A stretch of DNA of 32,782 nucleotides. Source: Opitutaceae bacterium. Lineage in GTDB: Bacteria; Verrucomicrobiota; Verrucomicrobiia; Opitutales; Opitutaceae. This document shows positions 23,284-32,016 of this stretch, piece by piece. The number at the start of each line of letters is the position of its first letter. Positions within the stretch are counted from its first letter, which is position 1. Location of the stretch: NCBI GenBank assembly GCA_030648295.1, contig JAUSID010000024.1, forward strand, positions 1 through 32,782. Reading direction: 5' to 3'. The position numbers and the translations under genes are program-made. The notes beneath the pieces are model-generated. The model saw nothing but the letters and a program-made list of their open reading frames with translations, did no database searches and was not told where the DNA came from.

Positions 23284-24510
23284 ATGAAAATCGTCCTCGC
23301 TTACTCGGGCGGTCTCGACACGTCCGTCATCCTTAAGTGGCTGCGCGAAACCTGTGACGCTGAGATCGTCACTTTTGCCGCCGACATCGGCCAGGAGGAG
23401 GAACTCAAGGGGCTGCCCCAGAAGGCCCGCGCCACGGGCGCGACGAAGCACTACACGCTCGATCTGGTGGAGGAGTTTGCGCGCGATTTCATTTACCCGA
23501 TGATTCGGGCGAATGCGATTTACGAGGGCCAGTATTACCTCGGCACATCAATTGCCCGGCCGCTGATTGCCAAGGCGCAGATCGACATCGCCAAAAAGGA
23601 GAAGGCCGACACGGTGGCGCACGGCGCGACGGGCAAGGGCAACGACCAGTGCCGGTTCGAGCTCACCACCATGGCGATGGCGCCGAAGCTGCAAATCGTG
23701 GCGCCCTGGAGGATCGAGGCCTTCCGCGAGAAGTTTCCCGGCCGCGCCGAGATGATCGCGTATTGCCAGGAGCACGACATCCCGGTCGAGGCGTCGCTCA
23801 AGAAACCCTATTCGATGGATCGGAACCTCCTGCACATCTCGTACGAGGCCGGCATCCTCGAGGATCCGTGGTTTGATCCGACGACGAAAGCCAACAAGGG
23901 GATGTTCAAGCTGTCGGTTTCCCCCGAAGACGCGCCCGATCGCGCGGAGTATGTCGAACTCGATTTCGAGAAGGGCAATTGCGTCGCCGTCAACGGCAGG
24001 CGGCTGACGCCCGCCGGCGTGCTGCGCACGTTGAACAAGCTGGGAGGCAAGCACGGCATCGGTCGCGTGGACCTGGTCGAGAATCGGTTCGTCGGCATGA
24101 AGTCGCGCGGCGTGTACGAGACGCCCGGCGGGACGATCCTCATGCAGGGCCACCGGCAGGTGGAGTCGCTGACGATGGATCGCGAGGTCATGCACCTGCG
24201 CGACTCACTGATCCCGAAGTATGCCGAGCTGGTGTACTATGGATTCTGGTTCGCCCCCGAGCGCGAGGCGCTCCAGGCGCTGGTGGACGAAGGCCAGCGT
24301 TTTGTCACGGGCACCGTCCGGTTGAAGCTCTACAAGGGCAACATCATCACGTGCGGCCGCAAATCGAAGTACTCCCTGTATGACCCGCACATCGCGTCGA
24401 TGGAGGGCGTGAAGAGCTGGTACAACCAGAGCGACGCGACGGGCTTCATCCGGCTGAACGGACTCCGCCTGCGGGCGCGGAACATCGCGCAACGCGGACC
24501 GAAGGTCTGA
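23284..24510 (+). CDS. argG: Argininosuccinate synthase ArgG
   Basis: Joins citrulline and aspartate with ATP to argininosuccinate. 408 aa from the ATG at 23284, which gives the canonical [20 protein letters not shown] start with the PPi loop SGGLDTS at residues 8-14. An upstream in-frame start at 23215 is disfavoured. Further signatures are [47 protein letters not shown] and [13 protein letters not shown]. It ends the arginine block. argH is not in the window. The gene is bracketed by the two copies of the 162-167 bp palindromic element. Confidence 0.97.
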   Translation: MKIVLAYSGGLDTSVILKWLRETCDAEIVTFAADIGQEEELKGLPQKARATGATKHYTLDLVEEFARDFIYPMIRANAIYEGQYYLGTSIARPLIAKAQIDIAKKEKADTVAHGATGKGNDQCRFELTTMAMAPKLQIVAPWRIEAFREKFPGRAEMIAYCQEHDIPVEASLKKPYSMDRNLLHISYEAGILEDPWFDPTTKANKGMFKLSVSPEDAPDRAEYVELDFEKGNCVAVNGRRLTPAGVLRTLNKLGGKHGIGRVDLVENRFVGMKSRGVYETPGGTILMQGHRQVESLTMDREVMHLRDSLIPKYAELVYYGFWFAPEREALQALVDEGQRFVTGTVRLKLYKGNIITCGRKSKYSLYDPHIASMEGVKSWYNQSDATGFIRLNGLRLRARNIAQRGPKV

Positions 24511-24523
24511 GCGTAGCAGCCGA

Positions 24524-24666
24524 CCTGTCCGCCGAAGCCTTGGCGAAGGAGGAGGTGACGAGGCTGGATTATCCGGTTCAACAACCGGTGAATGGAGCCG
24601 AGTCGCCGGCGCTGCGTCCTCAGTGAACGCGCGTCTATTCGCGTGATTGGCGGGAAACCGCCAATC
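24524..24666. repeat. Repeat-rich convergent gap: GTCCGCCGAAG element and two hairpins
   Basis: CTGTCCGCCGAAGCCTTGGC and following GAAGGAGG (24524-24553) is a widespread intergenic repeat type, often mistranslated as FGGQ-containing peptides. A small CCGGTT/AACCGG hairpin follows near 24570-24587. At 24645-24666, GATTGGCGG and CCGCCAATC form a 9-bp stem with a GAAA tetraloop, overlapping the stop of the convergent membrane protein gene. A part of the copy A/B element (CGCGTCTATTCGCGTGATTGG) is also present. Confidence 0.6.
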
Positions 24667-25897
24667 ACCACGAGATCTTCCCGGGCAGCAGCTGCTCGAG
24701 GAGCGCGAACAGCAGCGGGAACGATTTCGTGTTGCTGATCGGGCCGAGCACCGCGCTGGCGAGGATGACCCACGCCAGCGCGCCGCCCGGCAGCGCCGGC
24801 GCGATCCCGCGACGCGCCAGCCGGATCGCTTCGATCAGGATCACGAGAAAGAAATTCGTCACGGCGAGCGCGACCCAGCGGTAGTAGTCGGAGGCGATGG
24901 CGCTCAGCAGCAGCGGCGTGAACGCGGCGTAGAACAGAAGACCCGGCCGCAGCTCATTGACGCTATAAAACCGCCGGAAGAACCACGTCATGAGCGCGCC
25001 CCAGCCGACGATGATGGGAAGGTGGAGCCAGGCTTTTTTCTCCCAGAACATCCGGCCGACGAAATCCAGGTTGTCGGCCATCCCGCGCGTGAGGACCGCG
25101 ATGGCATCGACGTCGACGGCGCCGCCTTTCGCGGCGAGATACCGCGCGGCGGCGCCAAAGTACCGCGTCAGAGCCTCGAGTCCCGGTTCGTAAAGCCCGT
25201 AGCGCGCCAGGATGGAGGTAACCGCGGCGGGTGGCACGAGCAGCCAGCCGAGCGCATGAATGCTCCGCGCCTCGGGCCGTTCCGAACTCCAGGCATAGGC
25301 TGCGATGAGCGGAAGGTTGATCACCACGTAGGCTTCGTGGGCGAGCAGCGCGACGGCGGAGGCGAGCCCGGCCAGCCACCAGCGCCCGCGACCGATCGCA
25401 CTGATCGCGATCAACACCGCGAGCAGCCCGAGTACATCGAAGCGGCCGAGATCGAAACCCTGGCGCAGAAACAACGCGGGGCTCGAGGCGCACAGCGCCA
25501 CGAGCATCCATCTGCCGCGATGATCAAAGCCCGCCGCCGCACGAACAAGGAGCATGCCAAACGCGGCGATGAATGCGGCGACGAACCCGACGCTGACCGC
25601 GAGAAAAACGTCCGCGCGCAGCAGCGCCGGAAACGGATGCAGGAGCGAACCAACCAGCGCCCGCTTCACGAATCCAAGATCCTGGTAGTTGAAGAAAAAC
25701 TGGCTCGTGCGCCAGCCGAGGTCCCAGCCGAGGTGCATGTACCATTTGCCGAACGCATATCCGAGCAGCGTGAAAACGCTGAAGCCGGCGATCATGGTCG
25801 CACGGCTCGCACGCGTCAGCGGCGGGCGCAGCGCCGAATCCGGCGATGCCTCCGGTCCGACGCCGGCGGCGGCCGGGAATGGGCGCAGTGGTGCCAT
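24665..25897 (-). CDS. Polytopic membrane protein of unknown function (GT-C or polymerase-like)
   Basis: About 410 aa with roughly ten hydrophobic helices. Notable parts are LGWRTSQFFFNYQDLGFVKRALVGSLL between the first two membrane segments, a motif I associate with uncharacterised membrane proteins of surface-glycan gene sets, and LLAHEAYVVINLPLIAAYAW near the middle. No catalytic motif that I can name is present, so the glycan idea is a guess. The start is uncertain: I choose the ATG at 25897, and 25960 is possible. The frame continues to 26251, but that N-terminal part translates the 167-bp repeat (FASIRVHSRLSTESIRL). Its neighbours give no functional hint. Confidence 0.65.
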   Translation of the reverse strand: MAPLRPFPAAAGVGPEASPDSALRPPLTRASRATMIAGFSVFTLLGYAFGKWYMHLGWDLGWRTSQFFFNYQDLGFVKRALVGSLLHPFPALLRADVFLAVSVGFVAAFIAAFGMLLVRAAAGFDHRGRWMLVALCASSPALFLRQGFDLGRFDVLGLLAVLIAISAIGRGRWWLAGLASAVALLAHEAYVVINLPLIAAYAWSSERPEARSIHALGWLLVPPAAVTSILARYGLYEPGLEALTRYFGAAARYLAAKGGAVDVDAIAVLTRGMADNLDFVGRMFWEKKAWLHLPIIVGWGALMTWFFRRFYSVNELRPGLLFYAAFTPLLLSAIASDYYRWVALAVTNFFLVILIEAIRLARRGIAPALPGGALAWVILASAVLGPISNTKSFPLLFALLEQLLPGKISW

Positions 25898-26013
25898 GGC
25901 TGCCGCCGAATCGTGGCGGGGAGAGCGGGTGCGGCAAGGCCCGCGTTGGGACGCCGTCATCCAGCCACCGGCTCGCAGGCGCTTGCTCCTGGGTCCCCGC
26001 TCGAGCCGGATCG

Positions 26014-26180
26014 ATTCAGTCGACAACCGCGAATGAACGCGAATGGACGCAAATTCAGAGGAGAAGGGGGAGGATTGCCCGAGCGAGACCATGGTCACCG
26101 TTTGGGTGGTCGTTTCCATGCTCCCAAGAGACGCCCGCTCCATTCGCGTGAATTGGCGTCTATTCGCGGTTGAACTGAAT
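26014..26180. repeat. 167-bp palindromic repeat element, copy B
   Basis: Ends ATTCAGT (26014-26020) and ACTGAAT (26174-26180). The inner AACCGCGAATGAACGCGAATG block and its complement GAATTGGCGTCTATTCGCGG match copy A at 22649-22810, and the central CCATGGTCACCGTTTGG is shared. Same orientation as copy A. It lies 117 bp upstream of the chosen start of the membrane protein gene and could be part of its leader. Confidence 0.85.
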
Positions 26181-26522
26181 CGGTCCAGATAGAGAGGGGT
26201 ATCGCGAAGCCTATTCGGCAAGCCTCTCGACAAGCCTTTCGACAAGCTCAAGGCCTTTCAGTCGAACCAGCCGATGGCCGTGAGCCTGTCGAACCGGCTC
26301 AGGGCCCCGAGCCCGTCGAGGGCGACGGGGTGAGTTTGTGCAGCCGTAGCCGGACGCGCCTCCGCGGCAGTTCTATTTCGGAACGTCACGTAATACGTGA
26401 AATTCGATTCGGAGCCCGGCGAAGAGGTGAAACGAGAATTCCAGCCTCGTTACCTCGGCTGCTACGACATCCGATCCGGTTTGGTTACGTCGTTCCGGTT
26501 TGATAGCGGCAATCGCCCCGCG
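26181..26522. other. Gene-free stretch with TCGACAAG-type repeats and a small palindrome
   Basis: From 26219 to 26325 are four to five degenerate copies of the TCGACAAGCTCAAGG / GAGCCTGTCGAA repeat family also found at 1080-1112 and 32661-32695. At 26387-26399 is the palindrome CACGTAATACGTG. No gene, promoter or T-tract terminator is convincing, although the mlaD and membrane-protein genes flank it on the same strand. Confidence 0.6.
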
Positions 26523-27515
26523 TTAAAACAATCCGCGCGCGACCACACCCACCGCAGTGATCGGACCGGTGTCATCCAGTCCATCGAGCGCGCGGTCGGC
26601 TTTCTTCATGATGGCCTGCGCGTCGCGGAGGGTACTGTCGTCGTTGATGAGTTTTCCGAGCGTGCCTTCGCCGCGCGTGATCTTGTCGGAGATGTCGCGA
26701 ATGTTTTTGACCGAGGCCTTGATGTCGTTGCCCGTGGTGTCGTCGTAGACGAGCGCGCCAAGCGTGCCCTTGCCGGCCTTTACCTGGTCGACGATGGCCT
26801 GGGCGTTGGCCACGAAAGTCTTCGCCTCCGCGGCGGTGCCCTTGATCTCATTGACGGTGGCAACGAGGTCGTCGTGCAGCTTGGGATCGTTGAGAAGTTT
26901 GCCGAGGGTGCCTTCGCCCTTGTTCAACTTGTCGGAGACCTGGCGGATGTTTGCCACCGTGGCGTTCACATTCTCGCCGTTGTCGCTGACGAGCTTGTCG
27001 AGCTTTTGAAACAGGCCGGGTGTCTTGCCGTCGCCGGTGACGGCCGTGCTGATGCTGCCGAGCGCGCCTTCGAGTTTTTTGCCCAGCACGCCCATCTGGG
27101 TCATGATCGCGGTGAGGTCGGGCGTGGCTTTAGTGCGGATTTCGGCCCCGTCGCGCAGGGCGGGGGCGCCGGGCGTGCCCAGATCGATGCCGATGTAGTT
27201 GGTGCCGATCAAGCCGGCCATCACGATGGTGGCGGTGGCGTCGTTCTTGATCTGGACTTCGGGGTGGATCCGCAGCACCGCCTCGGCCCGGCGGCCGGCG
27301 AGGCGCGTTTCCTCGACCGCGCCGATCACCACGCCGGCCATGCGGACTTCGTCGCCCTTTTTGAGCTCCTTGAGACTCTCGAAGCCGGCGATGAGGGAGT
27401 AGCCTTTTTCGCGGAAAATTTTGCCGCCACTGAGGGTCTGAAAGGTGACCCAGATGAGCGCTATTCCGAGGATGAAGAAAAGTCCGACGCGGGTGGTTTG
27501 TTGCAGATTATTCAT
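26523..27515 (-). CDS. mlaD: MCE-domain lipid-transport protein (MlaD-like)
   Basis: The periplasmic substrate-binding component of an Mla/MCE lipid ABC transporter. It has an N-terminal anchor (residues 9-28, VGLFFILGIALIWVTFQTL), then the MCE domain (about 36-130) with GFESLKELKKGDEVRMAGVVIG and GLIGTNYIGIDLG. The C-terminal 190 residues are predicted helical and carry three copies of a G-[EK]-GTLG-x-L-x-x-D repeat at about 200-210, 248-258 and 282-292. This part is much longer than in E. coli MlaD (183 aa in total), giving 330 aa, as in longer MCE proteins that may form a needle. It follows mlaF by 73 bp. Confidence 0.9.
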   Translation of the reverse strand: MNNLQQTTRVGLFFILGIALIWVTFQTLSGGKIFREKGYSLIAGFESLKELKKGDEVRMAGVVIGAVEETRLAGRRAEAVLRIHPEVQIKNDATATIVMAGLIGTNYIGIDLGTPGAPALRDGAEIRTKATPDLTAIMTQMGVLGKKLEGALGSISTAVTGDGKTPGLFQKLDKLVSDNGENVNATVANIRQVSDKLNKGEGTLGKLLNDPKLHDDLVATVNEIKGTAAEAKTFVANAQAIVDQVKAGKGTLGALVYDDTTGNDIKASVKNIRDISDKITRGEGTLGKLINDDSTLRDAQAIMKKADRALDGLDDTGPITAVGVVARGLF

Positions 27516-27588
27516 AGTGAGAGTTTCCGGTGCTCGGTGAGCCCTCTTGCGCGATGAGCGGAGGGCAGGCGGTTGGTGGGCGAAAAAA

Positions 27589-28392
27589 TCAGGTCTCCAG
27601 GTTTTTAAAACGGGGATGCTGCAAATCGATTTTCGGATTCAGGAATTCGGCGACGCGCGGGTCCTGCGGGGAGCGCAGTTCCGCGGCCGGCCCGAGGCTG
27701 ATCAGCGCGCCACCCATCAGGATGCCGACACGGTCGGCGATGCCAAAGGCGAGCTCGCGCTCATGCGACACGACGATCGTCGTGACATGATAGTCCTCCT
27801 TCACCGTCGCGATGATCTCACTGATCGTCGCGGACATCACGGGATCGAGTTCGCTCGTGGGCTCGTCGTAAAGCATGAGCTGGGGTTCCATCACCAGCGC
27901 GCGGGCGATGGCCACGCGCTTCTTCATGCCGCCGGAGAGTTCGGAGGGAGACTTCCTGGCGGTGCCCTCCAGCGAGAGGATTTGCAGCGCGTGCATCACC
28001 TTTTCGCGGATGCCGGCTTCGTTGGCGACCCGGTGCTCGCGCGGGTAGAGCGCGAGGTTGTCGTAGACGCTGAGCGAGTTGAAAAGTGCGCCGGATTGGA
28101 ACACGAGCGCCATGCGCACCTGCTCGCGCGTCTCCTCGGCGGCGGCGTCCTTGCCGTCGACCGTCACGCGGCCGGAGGTCGGCAGCTCGAGGCCGACAAT
28201 GTGTTTGAGGAGGACGCTCTTGCCGGAACCGCTGGGCCCCATGAGCACGAAGATTTCCCCCGGTTCGACGGCGAAAGTGACCTCCTTGAGCACCTTGAGG
28301 CGGCCGAAATCTTTCGACAGCTTCTCGATCGAGACGCCGACGGCGGGCGTTTCAACCTGGGAGAAGGGACTGCGGGTAGAACTACAGGTCAT
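27589..28392 (-). CDS. mlaF: Mla/MCE transporter ATP-binding protein (MlaF-like)
   Basis: The ATPase that drives MCE lipid transport. Walker A GPSGSGKS is at residues 52-59, the Q-loop in ALVFQSGALFNSLSVYDN as typical of MlaF (FQSGALF), the signature LSGGMKKR at 152-159 with the Mla-type methionine-lysine, Walker B LMLYDEPTSELDP at 172-184 and H210 in VVSHE. 267 aa, normal length. Its ATG overlaps the mlaE stop by 1 bp (TAATG), so translation is probably coupled. The substrate is likely phospholipid. Confidence 0.95.
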   Translation of the reverse strand: MTCSSTRSPFSQVETPAVGVSIEKLSKDFGRLKVLKEVTFAVEPGEIFVLMGPSGSGKSVLLKHIVGLELPTSGRVTVDGKDAAAEETREQVRMALVFQSGALFNSLSVYDNLALYPREHRVANEAGIREKVMHALQILSLEGTARKSPSELSGGMKKRVAIARALVMEPQLMLYDEPTSELDPVMSATISEIIATVKEDYHVTTIVVSHERELAFGIADRVGILMGGALISLGPAAELRSPQDPRVAEFLNPKIDLQHPRFKNLET

Positions 28393-29153
28393 TACTGAAG
28401 GGGCATGAGGACTTGCGTGACGAAGTAATCGAGCACGAGGATGAGGATGAGGGAGACGACGACGGCGCGCGTGACGGAGGCGCCGATTTCACGCGGCCCG
28501 CCGCGGGTGTTGAGGCCGATGTTGCAGCAGACGAGCACGACGACGAAGCCGAAGAGCTCGGCCTTGATCAGGCCGTTGAGCACGTCTTTGAAATGCGTGT
28601 AACGGCGCAGCACCGCGAAGTAGGCCTCGGGTTCGATGCTGATCATCGCGGTGTATTTCGCGACGATCGCGCCGCCGAACCAGCCGACCAGGTCGGCGAT
28701 GATCGCGAGCACCGGCACCATGACGAGCGTCGCGGCGAGCCGCGGCAGCACGAGCATCCGCGCGGGCGGGATGTTCATCGTCACGAGGGCATCGATTTCC
28801 TGATAGACTTTCATCGACGCGAGTTCCGCGGTGATGGCCGAACCGACGCGCCCGGCGAGCAGGATTGCGACCATCACGGGGCCGAGTTCGCGCGCCATCG
28901 AGAGGCCGACGAGCGAGCCGATGAATTGCTGGGTGCCGAAATTCTGCATCGAGTAGCCCGCCTGCAACGCGAGCACGCTGCCGATGAAGAAGCTCAGGAT
29001 GGCGACGATCGGCAGCGTCGTGTAACCGATCAGGTAGCATTGCTCGAAGAAGCGCCGGTACTGCCGTGGCAGCGTGCCGGCGTAGGAAAGCGAACGCACG
29101 AGCAGAAGCCAGGTGCTGCCGAAGCCGTCGAGGATGGCGGTGATTTGTTTCAT
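28392..29153 (-). CDS. mlaE: Mla/MCE transporter permease (MlaE-like)
   Basis: The inner-membrane permease of the MCE system, 253 aa, with the MlaE pattern: FEQCYLIGYTTLPIVAILSFFIGSVLALQ, then GLSMARELGPVMVAILLAGRVGSAITAELASMKVYQEIDAL, which is the highly conserved coupling region, followed by four to five helices up to VLDYFVTQVLMPLQ. The start lies one base after the stop of the upstream secreted protein and 1 bp overlaps mlaF. The four genes therefore form one tightly packed operon. Confidence 0.95.
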   Translation of the reverse strand: MKQITAILDGFGSTWLLLVRSLSYAGTLPRQYRRFFEQCYLIGYTTLPIVAILSFFIGSVLALQAGYSMQNFGTQQFIGSLVGLSMARELGPVMVAILLAGRVGSAITAELASMKVYQEIDALVTMNIPPARMLVLPRLAATLVMVPVLAIIADLVGWFGGAIVAKYTAMISIEPEAYFAVLRRYTHFKDVLNGLIKAELFGFVVVLVCCNIGLNTRGGPREIGASVTRAVVVSLILILVLDYFVTQVLMPLQ

Positions 29154-29154
29154 G

Positions 29155-30669
29155 TCAGAGGGCCGTCGCGACGGACACGGTAGCGCGTTTCGAGGGAAAA
29201 TCTAACCAGAAGAGCCGCCAGGCACGTTCGCCGGGCGCGCGGCGGATGCCGATCAGGCCGCGGCCGAGCGCGAAGCGCTGCTCGTGAGGGCTCGCCTGTG
29301 CGGCCACGGGTGCGTGGCGTTCCCAAGTGATGATGTCCCACAGCAGCGAGTAACGCACATTGCCGGGTGCGCGCTGGTCGGAGCGGAACAAGCTGAAGAG
29401 CGGCGTCCAGACTTGCCGCACCTTTTCGTTCCCCGGGAAAAAAACCTCGAACGGGCTGAGCACCTGCAACTGGCGGCGGCCGGCGCCGTTGTTCCACGAG
29501 CTGAAGAGCGGCCACACGTGCCGCAACCCGGCCGATGGGAGATGCGGACGCGTGGCGCTGCGCTGCACGTTCGACCAGTAGAGGAAGTAGAAGAACTGTG
29601 TTTTCGTCTGCCTGAGCCCCGCGTCGGTCCACTGGGCGCGGCGGACGAGCGGCCAGGCATACCAGGTCTTGTCATAGCCCTTCACGATCGAGTGCGTGTA
29701 GAACGGTCCCCAGCGATTGACGTAGCGGTCGTCGCCGCGGCCCTGCACGAGAAAGGGCCAGAAGTAGCGGGTTTCATGATACCGCACCGGTTGCGTGCGA
29801 TCGGTGTAGCCGAAAAACGGCCAGCCAAAGTCCTCGCTGATGTAGCCGGGGCCGGTGCTGCGCGCATAAAACGGCAGCGCGCCGACGTCGCGCCGCGGTG
29901 GCGTCCCGGCCGGATCATCGGGGCCGGGCTGCCGCGTGACATTGTAGCCCAGCGGCCACAGGTAGTACGCCTCGCGCGACACGCCCGGGCGTTCGACGCG
30001 ATTGAACAGCGGCCAGATGCCAAACCCGTGGGCCGCCCCGCGGGTGACGCGCACGATCGGCCAGGGCGTCGACGTGGTGATCGCGCCGCGTTTTTCGTTT
30101 TCGACGTAAAGCGGAAACAGCGTCCACGAGAGCCGCTCGAACCCGAGCTTGTTCTTGATCGTGCCATAAATCGGGAACAGCGCGCGGTAGCTGAATTCCG
30201 GATCGCCCGTCGTGCGGGAAAACCAGAACGGGAAGACCTCGAATTCCTGGCGCCGCTCGAAAATGCTTTGGGGCGCCGGCGCACCCGCGCGCCGGCCCCA
30301 CTGCCGGACGAGTTCGAAGATGCTGTACTTGTAGGTGTTCTCGTCGACCGTGTAGCTGAAAAGCGGGTACAGGAAGTAGCCGGACCGAAACTCCCCGCGT
30401 GCGTCGTGCGTTTGGTACCAGAACGGCCGGAACCCGCTGGCGCGTCCGCCATCGGCGGTCGGCCGGTTGAAAAGCAGCGGGCCGGCGCCGGTCCACGATT
30501 CCGGCTGCCGGTGTTCATCCAGCTGCCGCACAAGCACGGGCCAGAAGTTGCTTTCGCGCTCCGCCGGTCCGGCCCGCATCGCGCCGGATGCGACGACCGC
30601 CACAAAGCCCAGCACGAGCCACGCGGCAGAGCGCGAAGCCGGGCGGGCGATGACGCGACGGGCGTTCAT
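29155..30669 (-). CDS. Secreted W-P-L/F-motif repeat protein, first gene of the mla operon
   Basis: Not a family I can name. From the ATG at 30669 it is about 504 aa with a signal-type N-terminus (arginine-rich, then AAWLVLGFVAVVASGAMRA). The rest is a series of about a dozen aromatic motifs spaced at 20-40 residues: FRPFWYQT, YFLYPLFSY, EVFPFWFSR, RALFPIYG, WTLFPLYVE, FGIWPLFN, YYLWPLGYN, GALPFYAR, FGWPFFGY, RYFWPFLV, RWGPFYTH, TWYAWPLVR, HVWPLFSSW, WTPLFSLFR and YSLLWDI. This resembles repeated beta-strands of a barrel or a large beta-sheet. Its stop is one base before mlaE, so it is probably the outer-membrane or periplasmic partner of the MCE transporter. That is inference from position. 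Confidence 0.75.
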   Translation of the reverse strand: MNARRVIARPASRSAAWLVLGFVAVVASGAMRAGPAERESNFWPVLVRQLDEHRQPESWTGAGPLLFNRPTADGGRASGFRPFWYQTHDARGEFRSGYFLYPLFSYTVDENTYKYSIFELVRQWGRRAGAPAPQSIFERRQEFEVFPFWFSRTTGDPEFSYRALFPIYGTIKNKLGFERLSWTLFPLYVENEKRGAITTSTPWPIVRVTRGAAHGFGIWPLFNRVERPGVSREAYYLWPLGYNVTRQPGPDDPAGTPPRRDVGALPFYARSTGPGYISEDFGWPFFGYTDRTQPVRYHETRYFWPFLVQGRGDDRYVNRWGPFYTHSIVKGYDKTWYAWPLVRRAQWTDAGLRQTKTQFFYFLYWSNVQRSATRPHLPSAGLRHVWPLFSSWNNGAGRRQLQVLSPFEVFFPGNEKVRQVWTPLFSLFRSDQRAPGNVRYSLLWDIITWERHAPVAAQASPHEQRFALGRGLIGIRRAPGERAWRLFWLDFPSKRATVSVATAL

Positions 30670-30788
30670 GGATGCAGTTGGTTGATGGGCGCGCAAACGT
30701 CCCGCGTGGAGTCCGGCCGAGTCGGCAAACGCCGGACATGACGTGGGTAACCGCTAGGAATGAGAAAAAAGCCGGGCAGGTGCAAATG

Positions 30789-31874
30789 CTATGTGGACAT
30801 GATGTTGGACCCTGACCTCGGCCGGTGTTCCGTCGGCCCGTCCTTCCGGGGGAGGACGAGGCTTTCGCCGGGAGCGATGACGCGGAACTGCGTGGTCGTG
30901 ATTCCGGCGACGAGACGCGCCTCCTCCAGGTCGACCAGTGGGTCGTCGCGACTTTCGTCCGTGAGTCGGAACGTGCCCCAATGCATTGCGACACTGACGT
31001 CGGCGTCGATGTCCTGATGCACCTGCACGGCCTCCGCCGGGTTGATATGCATCGGCGCCATGAACCAGCGCGGTTCATAGGCGCCGATCGGCAGCAAGGC
31101 GAGTTGAGGTGCACCGCAGCGCTGTCGGATGGCACGAAATATTTCCGCGTCATAGCCCGTGTCGCCGGCGAACCACAACCGGGGTGGAACGGGAGCGGTC
31201 GCCGGACGTTGTCGGGTCGTGTCGCCGCTGGATGATTCCGGCGCGGCTGGCGGCGAATTCATGGTGAGAAAGAAGCCGCCCCACAAACGGTAATTGCGCG
31301 GCCGGCCCAGCCGGTTGCTCCAATGCTTCGTCGGGGTGAGCGTCAGTTCGAGACCATCGAACGGTCGGTGCGTTTGCCACCAGTCGAGTTCGATGACGCG
31401 GCGCGCGCCCGCGGCGGCCAGGAGATCCCCGTGCCGCAGCGGCGCGATGAAAAGCGGATCGTGCTTCGCCGCGACCCGCCGAAGCGTGGGGATGTCGCAG
31501 TGGTCGTAATGATCGTGGCTGAGCAGCACGACGTGGATCGGGGGCAGCGCCTCGAATGCGACGCCCGGCGGGTGCACGCGCTTCGGCCCGAACCATGAAA
31601 ACGGTGAGACCCGCGGCGAAAAAACCGGATCGATGAGAATGTTTCCGTGGGCCGTTTGGATGAGGAAGCTCGCGTGCCCGATCCACGTGACGATCATTTC
31701 GTTTTCGCGTGGTCGCGGCGGCGCCGGTTGCTCCACGAACGGAACGCGGGTCGGCCAGGGTTTGCGTCGCGTCGTCAACTGCCAGCGCCAGAAATCACGA
31801 CGCCGCAGCGCGCGTTCATGATGACGCTGGAAAAACGATTTCCCGTTGAAGTGATCGGAGAGCGGGAGTGTCAT
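30789..31874 (-). CDS. Metallo-beta-lactamase-fold hydrolase (UlaG / NAPE-PLD-like)
   Basis: 361 aa. The zinc motif LLSHDHYDHCD begins near residue 118 (H120, H122, D124, H125 as ligands), followed by FAGDTGYD and the later AMHWGTF histidine. TWIGHASFLIQTAHGNILIDPVFS near residue 63 is the start of the beta-lactamase domain in this subgroup. A roughly 28-residue insertion (NSPPAAPESSSGDTTRQR ...) rich in Pro and Ser lies between two strands and is probably a disordered loop. Relatives include phosphodiesterase and lactonase enzymes, so the substrate cannot be told. It is minus strand, 120 bp upstream of the W-P-L/F gene, and diverges from rsmD. Confidence 0.87.
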   Translation of the reverse strand: MTLPLSDHFNGKSFFQRHHERALRRRDFWRWQLTTRRKPWPTRVPFVEQPAPPRPRENEMIVTWIGHASFLIQTAHGNILIDPVFSPRVSPFSWFGPKRVHPPGVAFEALPPIHVVLLSHDHYDHCDIPTLRRVAAKHDPLFIAPLRHGDLLAAAGARRVIELDWWQTHRPFDGLELTLTPTKHWSNRLGRPRNYRLWGGFFLTMNSPPAAPESSSGDTTRQRPATAPVPPRLWFAGDTGYDAEIFRAIRQRCGAPQLALLPIGAYEPRWFMAPMHINPAEAVQVHQDIDADVSVAMHWGTFRLTDESRDDPLVDLEEARLVAGITTTQFRVIAPGESLVLPRKDGPTEHRPRSGSNIMST

Positions 31875-32016
31875 CTGGACGCGTCCTTATGAATCCCGAT
31901 TCGCGTTTGACGCAACTGGTGCGCCGAGGGGCGGATTGGTTGCGTTCAACCGTGCTGCCAGCGAGAAAGAGAACGATGAAATCGTCACATCGCGGCGAAA
32001 ATAACATGCTGTTCAC

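Noticed and set aside
25898-26251. 118-residue N-terminal extension of the membrane protein
   Set aside because: It translates the 167-bp palindromic repeat and lacks any feature in common with the body of the protein.
29284-30741. 485-codon open frame on the plus strand opposite the W-P-L/F gene
   Set aside because: The minus-strand frame has a signal peptide and repeated aromatic motifs and abuts mlaE. The plus-strand frame has none of these and is a GC-driven shadow.
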